NCBI RefSeq assembly: GCF_003412455.1
Contig: NZ_QTJU01000002.1
Location: 62,001 to 126,000, forward strand
Source: Deminuibacter soli
GTDB taxonomy: Bacteria > Bacteroidota > Bacteroidia > Chitinophagales > Chitinophagaceae
DNA: 64,000 bases
Direction of reading: 5' to 3'
Both the position numbers and the translations under genes were made by a program. Positions 16,854 to 25,065 of the stretch are shown here, piece by piece. Each line of letters starts with the position of its first letter. The stretch's first letter is position 1. The notes beneath the pieces are model-generated. The model searched no databases, was not told the DNA's origin, and saw nothing but the letters and a program-made list of their open reading frames with translations.

Positions 16854-19800
16854 TTAAAAAGTAAGGTTGACGCCAAAGTTGATCACCCTGCTTTGAGGAA
16901 ACTGTAAACCGTTGTCGTCGATTACTTCCGGATCAATGCCATACTGTTTCAGGTTATCGAACGAGAACAGGTTGTAACCATTCACGTAAAACCTTGCACG
17001 TTGTATACCTGCTTTCTTTGTAATAGCTGAAGGAATGGTATAACCGATTTCGATGGTACGTGCCCTGAGTGAAGTGACATTGTGTGTCCAGAAGGTGTTG
17101 GTTACAGGATTGTTGCCGTCGAGCGAGTAATCGCTGTGGCTGGTACCCGGGTTAACCCTGTTTGGCGGGTATTTACCAGGAATCCAGGCACTGTTCGGAT
17201 CAAGCGGGTTGGCCCTGTGCCACCTGTCTTCAAAAATGGAGTTCAGGTTACCGTTGTTCTGGAATGCCCAGCGCATTTCCCAGTTCTGGTACCAGCTGTA
17301 ACCTGCAGCACCGGAGAAGTCGGCATGAAAATCAAATCCTTTGTAAGCAGCGCCGATGGTGAAACCAAAGTTCATTTCAGGCTGTGCGCCGTAACCGTAA
17401 CCGATAGGGCGTGTATCCTGATAGTTGATTTTACCGTCGCCGTTCAGATCTGCATAAATCAAATCACCGGGCAGCAATGTTTTGTTGCCTTTACCGTCGA
17501 TGTTGATTTTGTAGTTGTTGATCTGGTCCTGTGAAGTAAACTGTCCTGTAACAGTATAACCCATTGCATAGTTGTTCAGGCGGTTTTCCTGAGAGCTGTA
17601 GTACTGATCCAGTGAGTTAAAGAAGATGGGGTTATACGAATGCAGGAATTTAGAACGTACGATAGAGAAGTTACCACCTACATTAAAGTTCACTTTGTTA
17701 ATGTGACCATTGTAGTTCAGTGAAAACTCAGCACCATATCTTGCGTCGCTTCCAAGGCTTTCGCTGGGCAGGCTGTAGCCGGCTTCCAGGGGCAGCTGTA
17801 CGTCGTTTTTAACACCGGGTAAGCCGGTACGTTTGCGGTAGAAATAATCTACTGTACCGTTCAGGTGGCCTTTCAGCAAGCTGAAATCCATACCCACATC
17901 TGTCATCCTGCTTTTCAGCCAGGTAATACCGGTTGAAGGCAAACCTTTATCAGCAGCAACAGTTACTGAGTTACCGTCGATGATGGCTGTACCTACGTTG
18001 TAGTTATAACCGGGCAGGTAAGAGTAAGGTGTTACAATGGGCTGAGTGGCATCAGTGAGCGAGCGGTCGTCACCCGTTAAGCCATAAGAAGCCCTGAGTT
18101 TGATATCGGTGATGATATCGATCCTGTTATGCAGCAGGCTTTTAAACCAGGGTTCTTCTGTCATACGCCAGCCGGCAGATACACCGGGGAAATAACCCAC
18201 CCTGTGGCCGGGTGCAAACAGGTAAGATGCATCCCTTCTGATGGTTCCGTCGATGAAATAAGTGTTGGCGTAGTTGTAGGTAAGGCGACCGATATAACCG
18301 ATACGCGTTTCTTCTGTCTGGCTGTCCTGGTACTGGTCAGCAGTAGGGAAGTAAATCAGCGGCAGGTTATTCGATACAGGTGAAGCGTGTATCCAGTTAC
18401 GGGTGTAGGTGCTCCTGATTCTTTCTGCAACTACGGTAGCGCCAACGGTATGTTTGCCGAAGGTGTTGTTGTAATTGAGCTGCAACTGTGCGTTGGTGTT
18501 GATTTGTTTAATCTGCTCACGTTCGCGCCATGGGTTGGTACTGCCGCCTGTTACGTTGTAGGTAGAATCTGCTTCGTTGTAGGTATAGGCTTTGTAAGTG
18601 TACTCGGTATTGTTCAGCAGGTAGTCTGAATAAAAATACGAGTATACACCACGCAGGGTTAAACCTTTAACGTGCGGGATATCCAGGTCAACGTGGAAAA
18701 TCGGGTTGATTACCCTCTTGTCGCTGCGGTAGCGGCCAGACAGTGATTCGTTCAGGAACGCATAGTTGGATTCAGGGTGACCGGTATTGTTGAGATAAGC
18801 CGGGTTGTCGTTGGCATACGGGCGTTCGAGCGGGGTATTGCGCAGTACGGCAAAACGTGCCAGGAAGTAGTCATCCAAACCAGGTACACCCGGGTTTTCG
18901 TAGCTTTCGATACGGCCATTGATGTCCATACCTGCTCTTAAACCGGTAGCCAGTTTAGCGGTGACGTTAGACTGGATATTGCTTCTGTCGAACTTGTATT
19001 CTTTACCCAGTACAGAGTTCTGGTGAAAGTTGCTGCCCGATACATAGTAGCTTACCTTGTCTGAACCACCGTTAATGCTGATGTTGATAGAGTTCTGCGG
19101 CGCGTTGTTATTGCTCATTACATACTTGCGCCAGTCGAAGCTGCGGTATTGCTTACCTGCGCTTGCACCCTGTTTGTATTTGTCCAGTTCTTCCTGTGTA
19201 ATGCTGGTGCTGCCGTTGCTGTTTACCTGTGCTTCTGCGAGGTAACGCATGTAATCGTACGAGTTGTTCACCACATTCGGGAAGCGGAACCATTGCTGGA
19301 AGCCTGCATATGCATCAACATTGATGTTATTGCGGCCAACAGCGCCTTTTTTGGTGGTAACTACCACCACACCGTTACCGGCGCGCACACCGTAAATGGC
19401 GGCTGCAGCATCTTTCAGTACAGAGATGTTTTCGATATCGTTTGGTGAAATGTTGTTAAACTGGGAGGCATCCTGCTGGATACCGTCAATTACATACAAT
19501 GCTGCACCCATGTTGCGGATTTGTATGTTGGCAGCGGCGCCGGGGCGGCCATCTGCCATACGGAAAGTAACGCCGGGGAGTTTGCCCGCAAGTGTAGAAC
19601 TCACCGTTGCACCGGAGTGTACGCGTTCAATGTCTTTGCTGGTAACCGAGACAATCGCGCCGGTAACGGCTGTTTTTTTCTGCGTGCCATAACCCACCAC
19701 GATCACATCACTTAAACCCGCATTTTCAGTGATCATAGCAATGGTGTATGCGCTGGAGCCATTGAGCTGCTGCTCAAAAGGCCGCATACCGATGTAGCTG

Positions 19801-20084
19801 AAGGAGAGCTTCGTATCGGCAGCAGCAACTTTTATGGAAAAAGCGCCGGTTTCATTGGTAACCGTTTTCTTTTTGGATGAATTGGCAGTGACTGTTACGC
19901 CTTGTAATGGTTTGCCTGTTGAATCTGTTACCGTACCGGTAACGGTGGTTGTTGTTTGAGCCTTACCCGCCAGGGTAAACAAAAAGGCAAACAACAGCAG
20001 TAAGCAGCTTTTAAGTAAAGGGGTCGCACCCGGCAGCAAAATTTTCTGTCGCCGCTGCGCGAATAAGTGCAAGCAATGTTTCAT
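16854..20084 (-). CDS. susC: SusC/RagA TonB-dependent outer-membrane transporter
   Basis: TonB-dependent transporter of 1076 aa that imports oligosaccharides with the SusD partner. After the signal peptide lies a carboxypeptidase-D-regulatory-like domain (VTGTVTDSTGKPLQGVTVTA), a TonB box/SusC signature (SDVIVVGYGTQKKTAVTGA), the plug (IQIRNMGAALYVIDGI, ISVLKDAAAAIYGVRAGNGV) and a 22-strand-type barrel ending in FPQSRVINFGVNLTF. The plug motif reads AAAIYGVRAGNGV where the usual form is ATAIYGSRGANGV. It is the first structural gene of the LacI-controlled PUL; the leader of about 200 nt contains the operator at its promoter end. Confidence 0.97.
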   Translation of the reverse strand: MKHCLHLFAQRRQKILLPGATPLLKSCLLLLFAFLFTLAGKAQTTTTVTGTVTDSTGKPLQGVTVTANSSKKKTVTNETGAFSIKVAAADTKLSFSYIGMRPFEQQLNGSSAYTIAMITENAGLSDVIVVGYGTQKKTAVTGAIVSVTSKDIERVHSGATVSSTLAGKLPGVTFRMADGRPGAAANIQIRNMGAALYVIDGIQQDASQFNNISPNDIENISVLKDAAAAIYGVRAGNGVVVVTTKKGAVGRNNINVDAYAGFQQWFRFPNVVNNSYDYMRYLAEAQVNSNGSTSITQEELDKYKQGASAGKQYRSFDWRKYVMSNNNAPQNSINISINGGSDKVSYYVSGSNFHQNSVLGKEYKFDRSNIQSNVTAKLATGLRAGMDINGRIESYENPGVPGLDDYFLARFAVLRNTPLERPYANDNPAYLNNTGHPESNYAFLNESLSGRYRSDKRVINPIFHVDLDIPHVKGLTLRGVYSYFYSDYLLNNTEYTYKAYTYNEADSTYNVTGGSTNPWREREQIKQINTNAQLQLNYNNTFGKHTVGATVVAERIRSTYTRNWIHASPVSNNLPLIYFPTADQYQDSQTEETRIGYIGRLTYNYANTYFIDGTIRRDASYLFAPGHRVGYFPGVSAGWRMTEEPWFKSLLHNRIDIITDIKLRASYGLTGDDRSLTDATQPIVTPYSYLPGYNYNVGTAIIDGNSVTVAADKGLPSTGITWLKSRMTDVGMDFSLLKGHLNGTVDYFYRKRTGLPGVKNDVQLPLEAGYSLPSESLGSDARYGAEFSLNYNGHINKVNFNVGGNFSIVRSKFLHSYNPIFFNSLDQYYSSQENRLNNYAMGYTVTGQFTSQDQINNYKINIDGKGNKTLLPGDLIYADLNGDGKINYQDTRPIGYGYGAQPEMNFGFTIGAAYKGFDFHADFSGAAGYSWYQNWEMRWAFQNNGNLNSIFEDRWHRANPLDPNSAWIPGKYPPNRVNPGTSHSDYSLDGNNPVTNTFWTHNVTSLRARTIEIGYTIPSAITKKAGIQRARFYVNGYNLFSFDNLKQYGIDPEVIDDNGLQFPQSRVINFGVNLTF

Positions 20085-20306
20085 AATGCAAGTTTTTGTT
20101 GGTAGTAAATGGAGGCTAGCCGAAATAGCCCGGTAGTCTTTTTAAAAGGAAATCTTCAGGGTTCATTACATACGCATCAGGTTTAATTTTAATAAATGGT
20201 TTTAGCAATTGTTGTATTGACAGTAATTCCGGTCTTCACGGCATTACAGGCCACCGCGGTGCCCATTTTGTTAGCTGAGCAGGCAAAAAACTGCACATTA
20301 TAAAAA

Positions 20307-20324
20307 TGTACAATCGATTGCACA
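20307..20324. promoter_or_regulatory. LacI-type operator in the susC promoter
   Basis: TGTACAATCGATTGCACA is an almost perfect 18-bp palindrome with the central CG typical of LacI-family sites. On the minus strand it lies inside the spacer between TTGTG and TATAATGTG, so a bound repressor would block polymerase. A closely related copy lies in front of lacI. Confidence 0.8.
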
Positions 20325-20346
20325 AAACAGGCTAAAAAACAATGTT

Positions 20347-21381
20347 TTAACCTTGTGATTTTAATACCATGGATGACTGGCGCACCTGTAACAGCGGTTC
20401 GAGAATCACATTGATCTTTTTTAAACCGTCATTCTTTTTGTCATCCATTAATTTCAGTAATAATGCGAACGCCTCTTTCCCCATTTGCACCGTTTGCTGG
20501 TCAATGGAGGAAAGCGCAGGGCTGATGTGCTCATCGAATGATTCGTTCGCAAAGCCAATAATGCCAAGCTGTTCGGGGATACGAATGTTCTTTTCTTTCG
20601 CGGCTTTAATTACGCCGAGGGCTGTAAAATCTTCTACCGCGAAAATGGCGTCTGGAGGGTTGGTTAGCCCGGTAAAGTATTCCATGGCGTCTTTGCCCGA
20701 TTGGATGGATACGCTACCGCTGTATATCAGTGTCTCATCGGGTGTAATACCTGCAGCCTGCAATGCAGCCAGGTAACCGTTGAGCCGGTCTCTGAAAATT
20801 TTAAGGTGCTGTTGCCCGGAAATATGTGCAACCCGCTTGTAGCCTTGCTTCAGCAGGTGTTCGGTGGCAATGTAGCCACCCTTGAAATCATCTACCAGTA
20901 CAGCGGGAATGTTCAGCATATCCTGGCTGCGGTCAAAGAAAACCAGGGGAATACCCTTGTTGCGCAGGTTCAGGTAATGCGAAAAATCGTGTGTATTCTT
21001 GGCAATGGAAGCCAGTATCCCGTCTACACGCACATCGGTAAAGGTTTCAATGGCTTTCTGCTCGTACTGCTCCGATTCATTGGATTGGTATAACAGGATG
21101 TTGTACCCGTATGTACTGGCAAGGCTTTCAATACCATGCACTACAGAGCCAAAGAAGTTGATTTCTGCACTGGGTATAATAACACCGATGATATTGGTTT
21201 TGCCAAGCCGTAAGGAGGAAGCCAGCCTGTTGGGGCGGTAATTGAGTTTCTCTGCCAGTTCAAGAACGGTTTTCTTGGTACTGTCGCTGATGCGCGGATG
21301 GTTATTCAAAGCCCTCGACACAGTTCCTGTGGTGAGCTTGAGCTGTTCAGCCAGATCTTGTATGGTAACTTTTCGTGACAA
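20347..21381 (-). CDS. LacI-family transcriptional repressor of the PUL
   Basis: One-component sugar-responsive repressor, 344 aa. The N-terminal HTH (KVTIQDLAEQLKLTTGTVSR, ALNNHPRISDST) and hinge helix (NYRPNRLASSLRLGKT) are canonical, followed by a periplasmic-binding-protein-like sensor (NIIGVIIPSAEINFFGSVVH, DGILAS, DFKGGYIATEHLL, AIFAVEDFTALGVIKAA). No ATG is in frame upstream before a stop, so translation appears to start at TTG 21381, which aligns with the usual LacI start. It ends 263 bp before the susC start. A palindromic operator 7 bp upstream suggests autoregulation. The effector is probably a sugar released by the PUL enzymes. Confidence 0.94.
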   Translation of the reverse strand: MSRKVTIQDLAEQLKLTTGTVSRALNNHPRISDSTKKTVLELAEKLNYRPNRLASSLRLGKTNIIGVIIPSAEINFFGSVVHGIESLASTYGYNILLYQSNESEQYEQKAIETFTDVRVDGILASIAKNTHDFSHYLNLRNKGIPLVFFDRSQDMLNIPAVLVDDFKGGYIATEHLLKQGYKRVAHISGQQHLKIFRDRLNGYLAALQAAGITPDETLIYSGSVSIQSGKDAMEYFTGLTNPPDAIFAVEDFTALGVIKAAKEKNIRIPEQLGIIGFANESFDEHISPALSSIDQQTVQMGKEAFALLLKLMDDKKNDGLKKINVILEPLLQVRQSSMVLKSQG

Positions 21382-21387
21382 GCAGTT

Positions 21388-21405
21388 AGGACAATCGATT
21401 ACACA
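21388..21405. promoter_or_regulatory. LacI-type operator upstream of lacI
   Basis: AGGACAATCGATTACACA shares the core ACAATCGATT(G/A)CACA with the susC operator, 13 of 14 bases. It sits 7-24 bp upstream of the TTG start, overlapping or just after a -7-like TTCATTTG on the minus strand, which fits autorepression. Confidence 0.75.
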
Positions 21406-22028
21406 AATGAAGTGCTATTTCTTTTTAGCAAAAAGTTTTGCAACTTATTTTTTTGGCTATCAGAATGAATGTCAACTGTTTTTTATGCGTAACCCATTGC
21501 CATGCTGTGCGCCCGGTATGTTATAACACATATACCTAATACTTGCTGCGCATGTTGTAACCCAGCTGAATCAACCGATTTAGCGGAGTGTTTTTGGTTT
21601 CCGGGGCACTGGTTTAACAGCCCGGTTGTGCTGTATTGTGCGCAAACGATGTGCAATAAAACGCAGGGTTCGAGTGGCCTGTTTAAGGTTTAACGTTTGA
21701 CGTTTAAAGTTGGATGAGGAAGTGCATTCAGTTTAACCCATCCATTCAACAGCAGGGTGAGCTGTACATGCGCGGTGAATTGCAGCATGTGATGTAAACC
21801 GGTGGTGAATGCGCAAGTACGTGCAGGTAATGTTGTGCCAGTGATAGGCCGGTTGCATCTTTGCGCAGCAGGTCGGCAGGACTGATGCAGCGGAGCAGGA
21901 CAGGATGAATACGAAACTAACACATAGCTGCGGGCGTTTTTCCTAAAAACCACTTGATTGGGTTTAAAAGACCGTTAACGGCTGAAATGATCAGTAATAC
22001 TGTTGTTTAGCTAAACGAGCATTCTTTT
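21406..22028. other. intergenic stretch without supported gene
   Basis: Together with the operator and the ACAAAG repeat this fills the 780-bp gap between lacI and the membrane regulator. Short GTTTAA/GTTTGA direct repeats occur near 21685-21710. A minus-strand frame of 87 codons (21953-21690) shows no family, no convincing start context and unusual Cys/His/Pro/Arg composition, so it is not called. Confidence 0.5.
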
Positions 22029-22078
22029 TTACCGCAAAGGGCACAAAGGGAGAACCCACAAAGGACGCAGAGAGGAAA
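22029..22078 (+). repeat. ACAAAG-family dispersed repeat
   Basis: ACCGCAAAGGGCACAAAGGG, then AGAACCCACAAAGGACGCAGAGAGG, matches the copies at 31081 and 40453. It lacks the TTAACTAAATG tail of the others. Confidence 0.6.
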
Positions 22079-22161
22079 ACCGATTTGAAGCAGTCCTATG
22101 TGGCCGGGAATCCTTAAATTTAACCTGTAATACAAGGATACTCATTAGTTTTTGCAGCTGT

Positions 22162-24744
22162 ATGAAAACGATTACCTATCTGTGTTTTTTTGTCTTCTTT
22201 TTTACAACGAGCTATTCTCAGTCATACGGGTTGCGCTTTTACAGTCATGAAGTAGTACAGGAAAAACGAACATCTCTCAATTTAACGCCCGCGGCGCCGC
22301 TTTGCTTAAAGGATGAAGCGGATATTTCGTTCGATTTTAATTTCACACCCAATCATGAGATTTACTTCGGTTATATTGTGCGTATTATTACGGCGGCGAA
22401 TCTCAACATCGATTTAATTTATAACCAGCGGGAGCGCAATTTCAACTTCGTGGTGGGGGAGCGGTTGTCGCATGTGTTTACGATGGATTCGGTTACGCTG
22501 TTTGAAAAATGGAACCACTGCAATATTCACCTCAACCGCAAAACCGGTGAAATCAGCTTCTCCCTTAACCAGCACCGTATCAGCAGCGACCGGGTGCAGA
22601 TGGGCAATAATTGCTGCAAGCTGTTTTTCGGCACCAATAATTACGAGGGGTTTCAAACGGTGGATATTCCGCCAATGAATATCCGGGATATCCGCATCAC
22701 CGAAAATGGTGTGCTTACGCATAACTGGCCGCTGGATGAAACATCGGGCAACCAGGGTAAGGACCAGGTGCAGGGCGGCATGGCGCAGGTAACGAATGCG
22801 GAGTGGATTAAAACGCGTCACCAGAACTGGGAACAGGCGCAAACCCTGCACATTGCCGGCAACCCGAGCATTGCATTTGACAAGGAAAATGAACGCTTGT
22901 ATATTATAGCCACTGATTCATTGTATACGTTATCGTTTAAAAGTCCGGGTGTGAGTGCCGTGAAGCTTTCGCAGCCGCATGATACTTTGCTGCCGGGCAA
23001 CCAATCGGTATACAACCCGTATACGCACAGCCTGCATAATTTTTATATCGATCAGCGGCAATTCAGTACCTACAATTTTGCTGCCCGCCGCTGGGATGCG
23101 GGGGCTGCACGGGATATTTTAACGGTGTACTGGCAGGCGAATAAATTCATCAGCAGTACCGATACTGCTTTATATATACTGGGTGGCTATGGGCAAATGA
23201 AATATAAAAACGAGGTGCAGCGTTACCATATTGCCACGCACCAGTGGGACAGCATTGCCACGGGCGGCGATTATTTTATGCCGCGCTACCTGGCTGCACT
23301 TGGTACCAATACTGCGGGCGATACGGCTTATGTAATGGGTGGTTATGGCAGCTACAATGGTAACCAGGTAATGAATCCCAAGTATTATTACGACCTGCTG
23401 GCTTTTGATGTGCGGCACCACAGTTTTAAAAGGCTGTACCATTTAAAGGAACCGGACAAACAGTTTTGTTTTGCCAATAGCCTGGTGATTGATGAAACCG
23501 AACATGCCTATTACGGGTTGATTTACCCGAAAGACCAGTTTAACAGCACCCTGCAATTAATAAAGGGCTCACTCCATTCACCCGAATACCAGTTACTCGG
23601 TGCCACCATACCTTACCAGTTTCATGATGTGCAGTCGTTCGCGGATTTGTTTTATTGTTCATCAGGTAAAAAGCTGGTGGCCGTAACCCTGTACACCTCC
23701 AAAGAACAGGTGACCAGCATAAATATTTACACACTTGATTTTCCACCCAATGCTGTTGAGGCTACTTCACCGGCTGTACCTGTACCGGGTAAATTCCCCC
23801 TGGGTTACCTGCTGGCATCCCTGGCGCTGGCGGCAGCAGGTTTTGTTGCCTGGAAACTGCTGAAGGCAAAAAGCAAACCGGTTGTTGCATCCCTCACACC
23901 GGTGGGTATTGCAACACTGCCGGTACATGATACGGGTATTACTCCTGTAATACATGACGCGCCACCGCCGGTTGCGGTACATGAAACTGCAGAAGAGTTG
24001 GCAGCTGAAGCGGAAGTAACTGCACCGGCCAAATCACGCGTGTGCCTGTTTGGCCAGTTTGAGGTGAATGATAAAACCGGGGCAGACTGTACGCGCCAGT
24101 TTACGCCTTTGCTGAAAGAAATGTTCCTGCTGATTTCGATCTATACCCTGCGCTCGGGCAAGGGCGTTTCATCGGAAAAACTGTATGCCACTTTGTGGAA
24201 AGACAAATCGAGCAAGGATGCGCAGAATAACCGCTCGGTAAATATGGTAAAGCTGAAAGGCATACTCGACAAGCTGGGCAACTGCAATATTGCAAAACTG
24301 GGCGACCGCTGGGTGCTGCAATATGAAACTGCTGACCTGGATATTGATCTCGCCCTGTTTTTTGAACTGGAACAACACGGCGGTTCACTCAACCACAAAC
24401 AGGTGCGCCGCCTGCTGCAGTTATTGTCGCGCGGCAATTTTTTATACGATACCAGTTATCCCTGGCTGGAGGATATTCAATCTGAAATTTCGGGTAAGGC
24501 GCTTAACCTGCTCTCCGAGGCGCTGGCACGGTTTCATAGTGATCCCGGTTTTCTGCTGGAAATTGCCAACAGCATTTTCCTGTTCGACCCGGTGAACGAG
24601 GAAGCGCTGCGGGTGAAATGCAAGAATCTGAGCCTGCTGGGGCGGCATTCTATGGCGAAGGCGGTTTTTGAGAAGTTTGCAAGGGAGTATCAGCATATGT
24701 ATGGAGAGGAGTTTCAGCAGAGTTTTCATGAGGTGATGGGGTGA
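22162..24744 (+). CDS. transmembrane one-component regulator: LamG/Kelch-like sensor with cytoplasmic SARP-type DNA-binding domain
   Basis: An 860-aa protein that seems to join outside sensing to transcription in one chain. A signal peptide (to about residue 19) leads to a LamG/concanavalin-like beta sandwich (about 45-205), then a Kelch-like propeller (about 225-530; LYILGGYGQMKYKNEVQRY, AYVMGGYGSYNGNQVMNPKY). One TM helix lies at about 547-565 (LGYLLASLALAAAGFVAW). After a Pro/Ala linker comes an AfsR/SARP-type winged helix at about 625-720 (VCLFGQFEVN, KEMFLLISIYTL, VSSEKLYATLWKD, NNRSVNMVKLKGIL) and a BTAD-like helical region to the end. There is no kinase or receiver domain. It stands directly before susC of the second PUL, whose upstream region carries SARP-box-like repeats, so it is the likely activator. 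The ligand is unknown. Confidence 0.85.
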   Translation: MKTITYLCFFVFFFTTSYSQSYGLRFYSHEVVQEKRTSLNLTPAAPLCLKDEADISFDFNFTPNHEIYFGYIVRIITAANLNIDLIYNQRERNFNFVVGERLSHVFTMDSVTLFEKWNHCNIHLNRKTGEISFSLNQHRISSDRVQMGNNCCKLFFGTNNYEGFQTVDIPPMNIRDIRITENGVLTHNWPLDETSGNQGKDQVQGGMAQVTNAEWIKTRHQNWEQAQTLHIAGNPSIAFDKENERLYIIATDSLYTLSFKSPGVSAVKLSQPHDTLLPGNQSVYNPYTHSLHNFYIDQRQFSTYNFAARRWDAGAARDILTVYWQANKFISSTDTALYILGGYGQMKYKNEVQRYHIATHQWDSIATGGDYFMPRYLAALGTNTAGDTAYVMGGYGSYNGNQVMNPKYYYDLLAFDVRHHSFKRLYHLKEPDKQFCFANSLVIDETEHAYYGLIYPKDQFNSTLQLIKGSLHSPEYQLLGATIPYQFHDVQSFADLFYCSSGKKLVAVTLYTSKEQVTSINIYTLDFPPNAVEATSPAVPVPGKFPLGYLLASLALAAAGFVAWKLLKAKSKPVVASLTPVGIATLPVHDTGITPVIHDAPPPVAVHETAEELAAEAEVTAPAKSRVCLFGQFEVNDKTGADCTRQFTPLLKEMFLLISIYTLRSGKGVSSEKLYATLWKDKSSKDAQNNRSVNMVKLKGILDKLGNCNIAKLGDRWVLQYETADLDIDLALFFELEQHGGSLNHKQVRRLLQLLSRGNFLYDTSYPWLEDIQSEISGKALNLLSEALARFHSDPGFLLEIANSIFLFDPVNEEALRVKCKNLSLLGRHSMAKAVFEKFAREYQHMYGEEFQQSFHEVMG

Positions 24745-24960
24745 TCGTGAGTGGTCAGTGGTGAGTGATTGCAGCGGGGGGATCGCTGGTGAATAGTGAA
24801 TAGGCAATAGTGAATGAACTTGGCGAAGGATTGGAGCGGAGATTAGTTGCCGGTGAGGACACCGGGCAACGGCATTGGTGGGGATGACCGGAGCGGAGGT
24901 TTGTTGCGGTGAGGACACCGGGCAACGGTGTTGGAGCGGAGGGTGGCTGTGGGAAGACTT
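24745..24960 (+). repeat. REP-like tandem hairpin repeat cluster
   Basis: Begins at the stop codon with GTGAGT-rich sequence, then GTGAATAGTGAATAGGCAAT and AGTGAATGAACTTGGCGA. Two hairpin units follow, 24846-24870 (GTTGCCGGTG, loop AGGA, CACCGGGCAAC) and 24903-24926, each preceded by GGAGCGGAG. A third GGAGCGGAG starts a truncated unit. Related copies occur at 33424 and 50445. Confidence 0.75.
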
Positions 24961-24992
24961 TTTTCTTTTAAATTATCCTATTAATGCAGTTG

Positions 24993-25022
24993 TTAGGGCA
25001 TAATTAGGGCTTTTGTTAGGGG
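24993..25022 (+). promoter_or_regulatory. three TTAGGG direct repeats, SARP-box-like, upstream of susC
   Basis: TTAGGGC at 24993, TTAGGGC at 25004 and TTAGGGG at 25016 are spaced 11 and 12 bp, one helical turn, on the same face. The last is followed after 9 bp by CTATTTGC, a -7-like element. SARP activators are known to bind heptamer direct repeats at 11-bp multiples with the last about 8 bp from the -10 box. Confidence 0.6.
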
Positions 25023-25065
25023 GGCGATTGCTATTTGCAGTCAGTAAACCGAACAATTGCTTTAT

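Noticed and set aside
21690-21953. 87-codon minus-strand frame in the lacI upstream gap
   Set aside because: No homology pattern, poor start context and odd Cys/His/Pro content; better left as non-coding.
24745-24960. CRISPR array
   Set aside because: The units are imperfect hairpins without regular unique spacers, and no cas gene is present in the window.
24993-25022. TTAGGG repeats as telomere-like or random sequence
   Set aside because: Only three units with non-repeat spacers at helical spacing in front of a susC promoter; a regulatory site explains them better.
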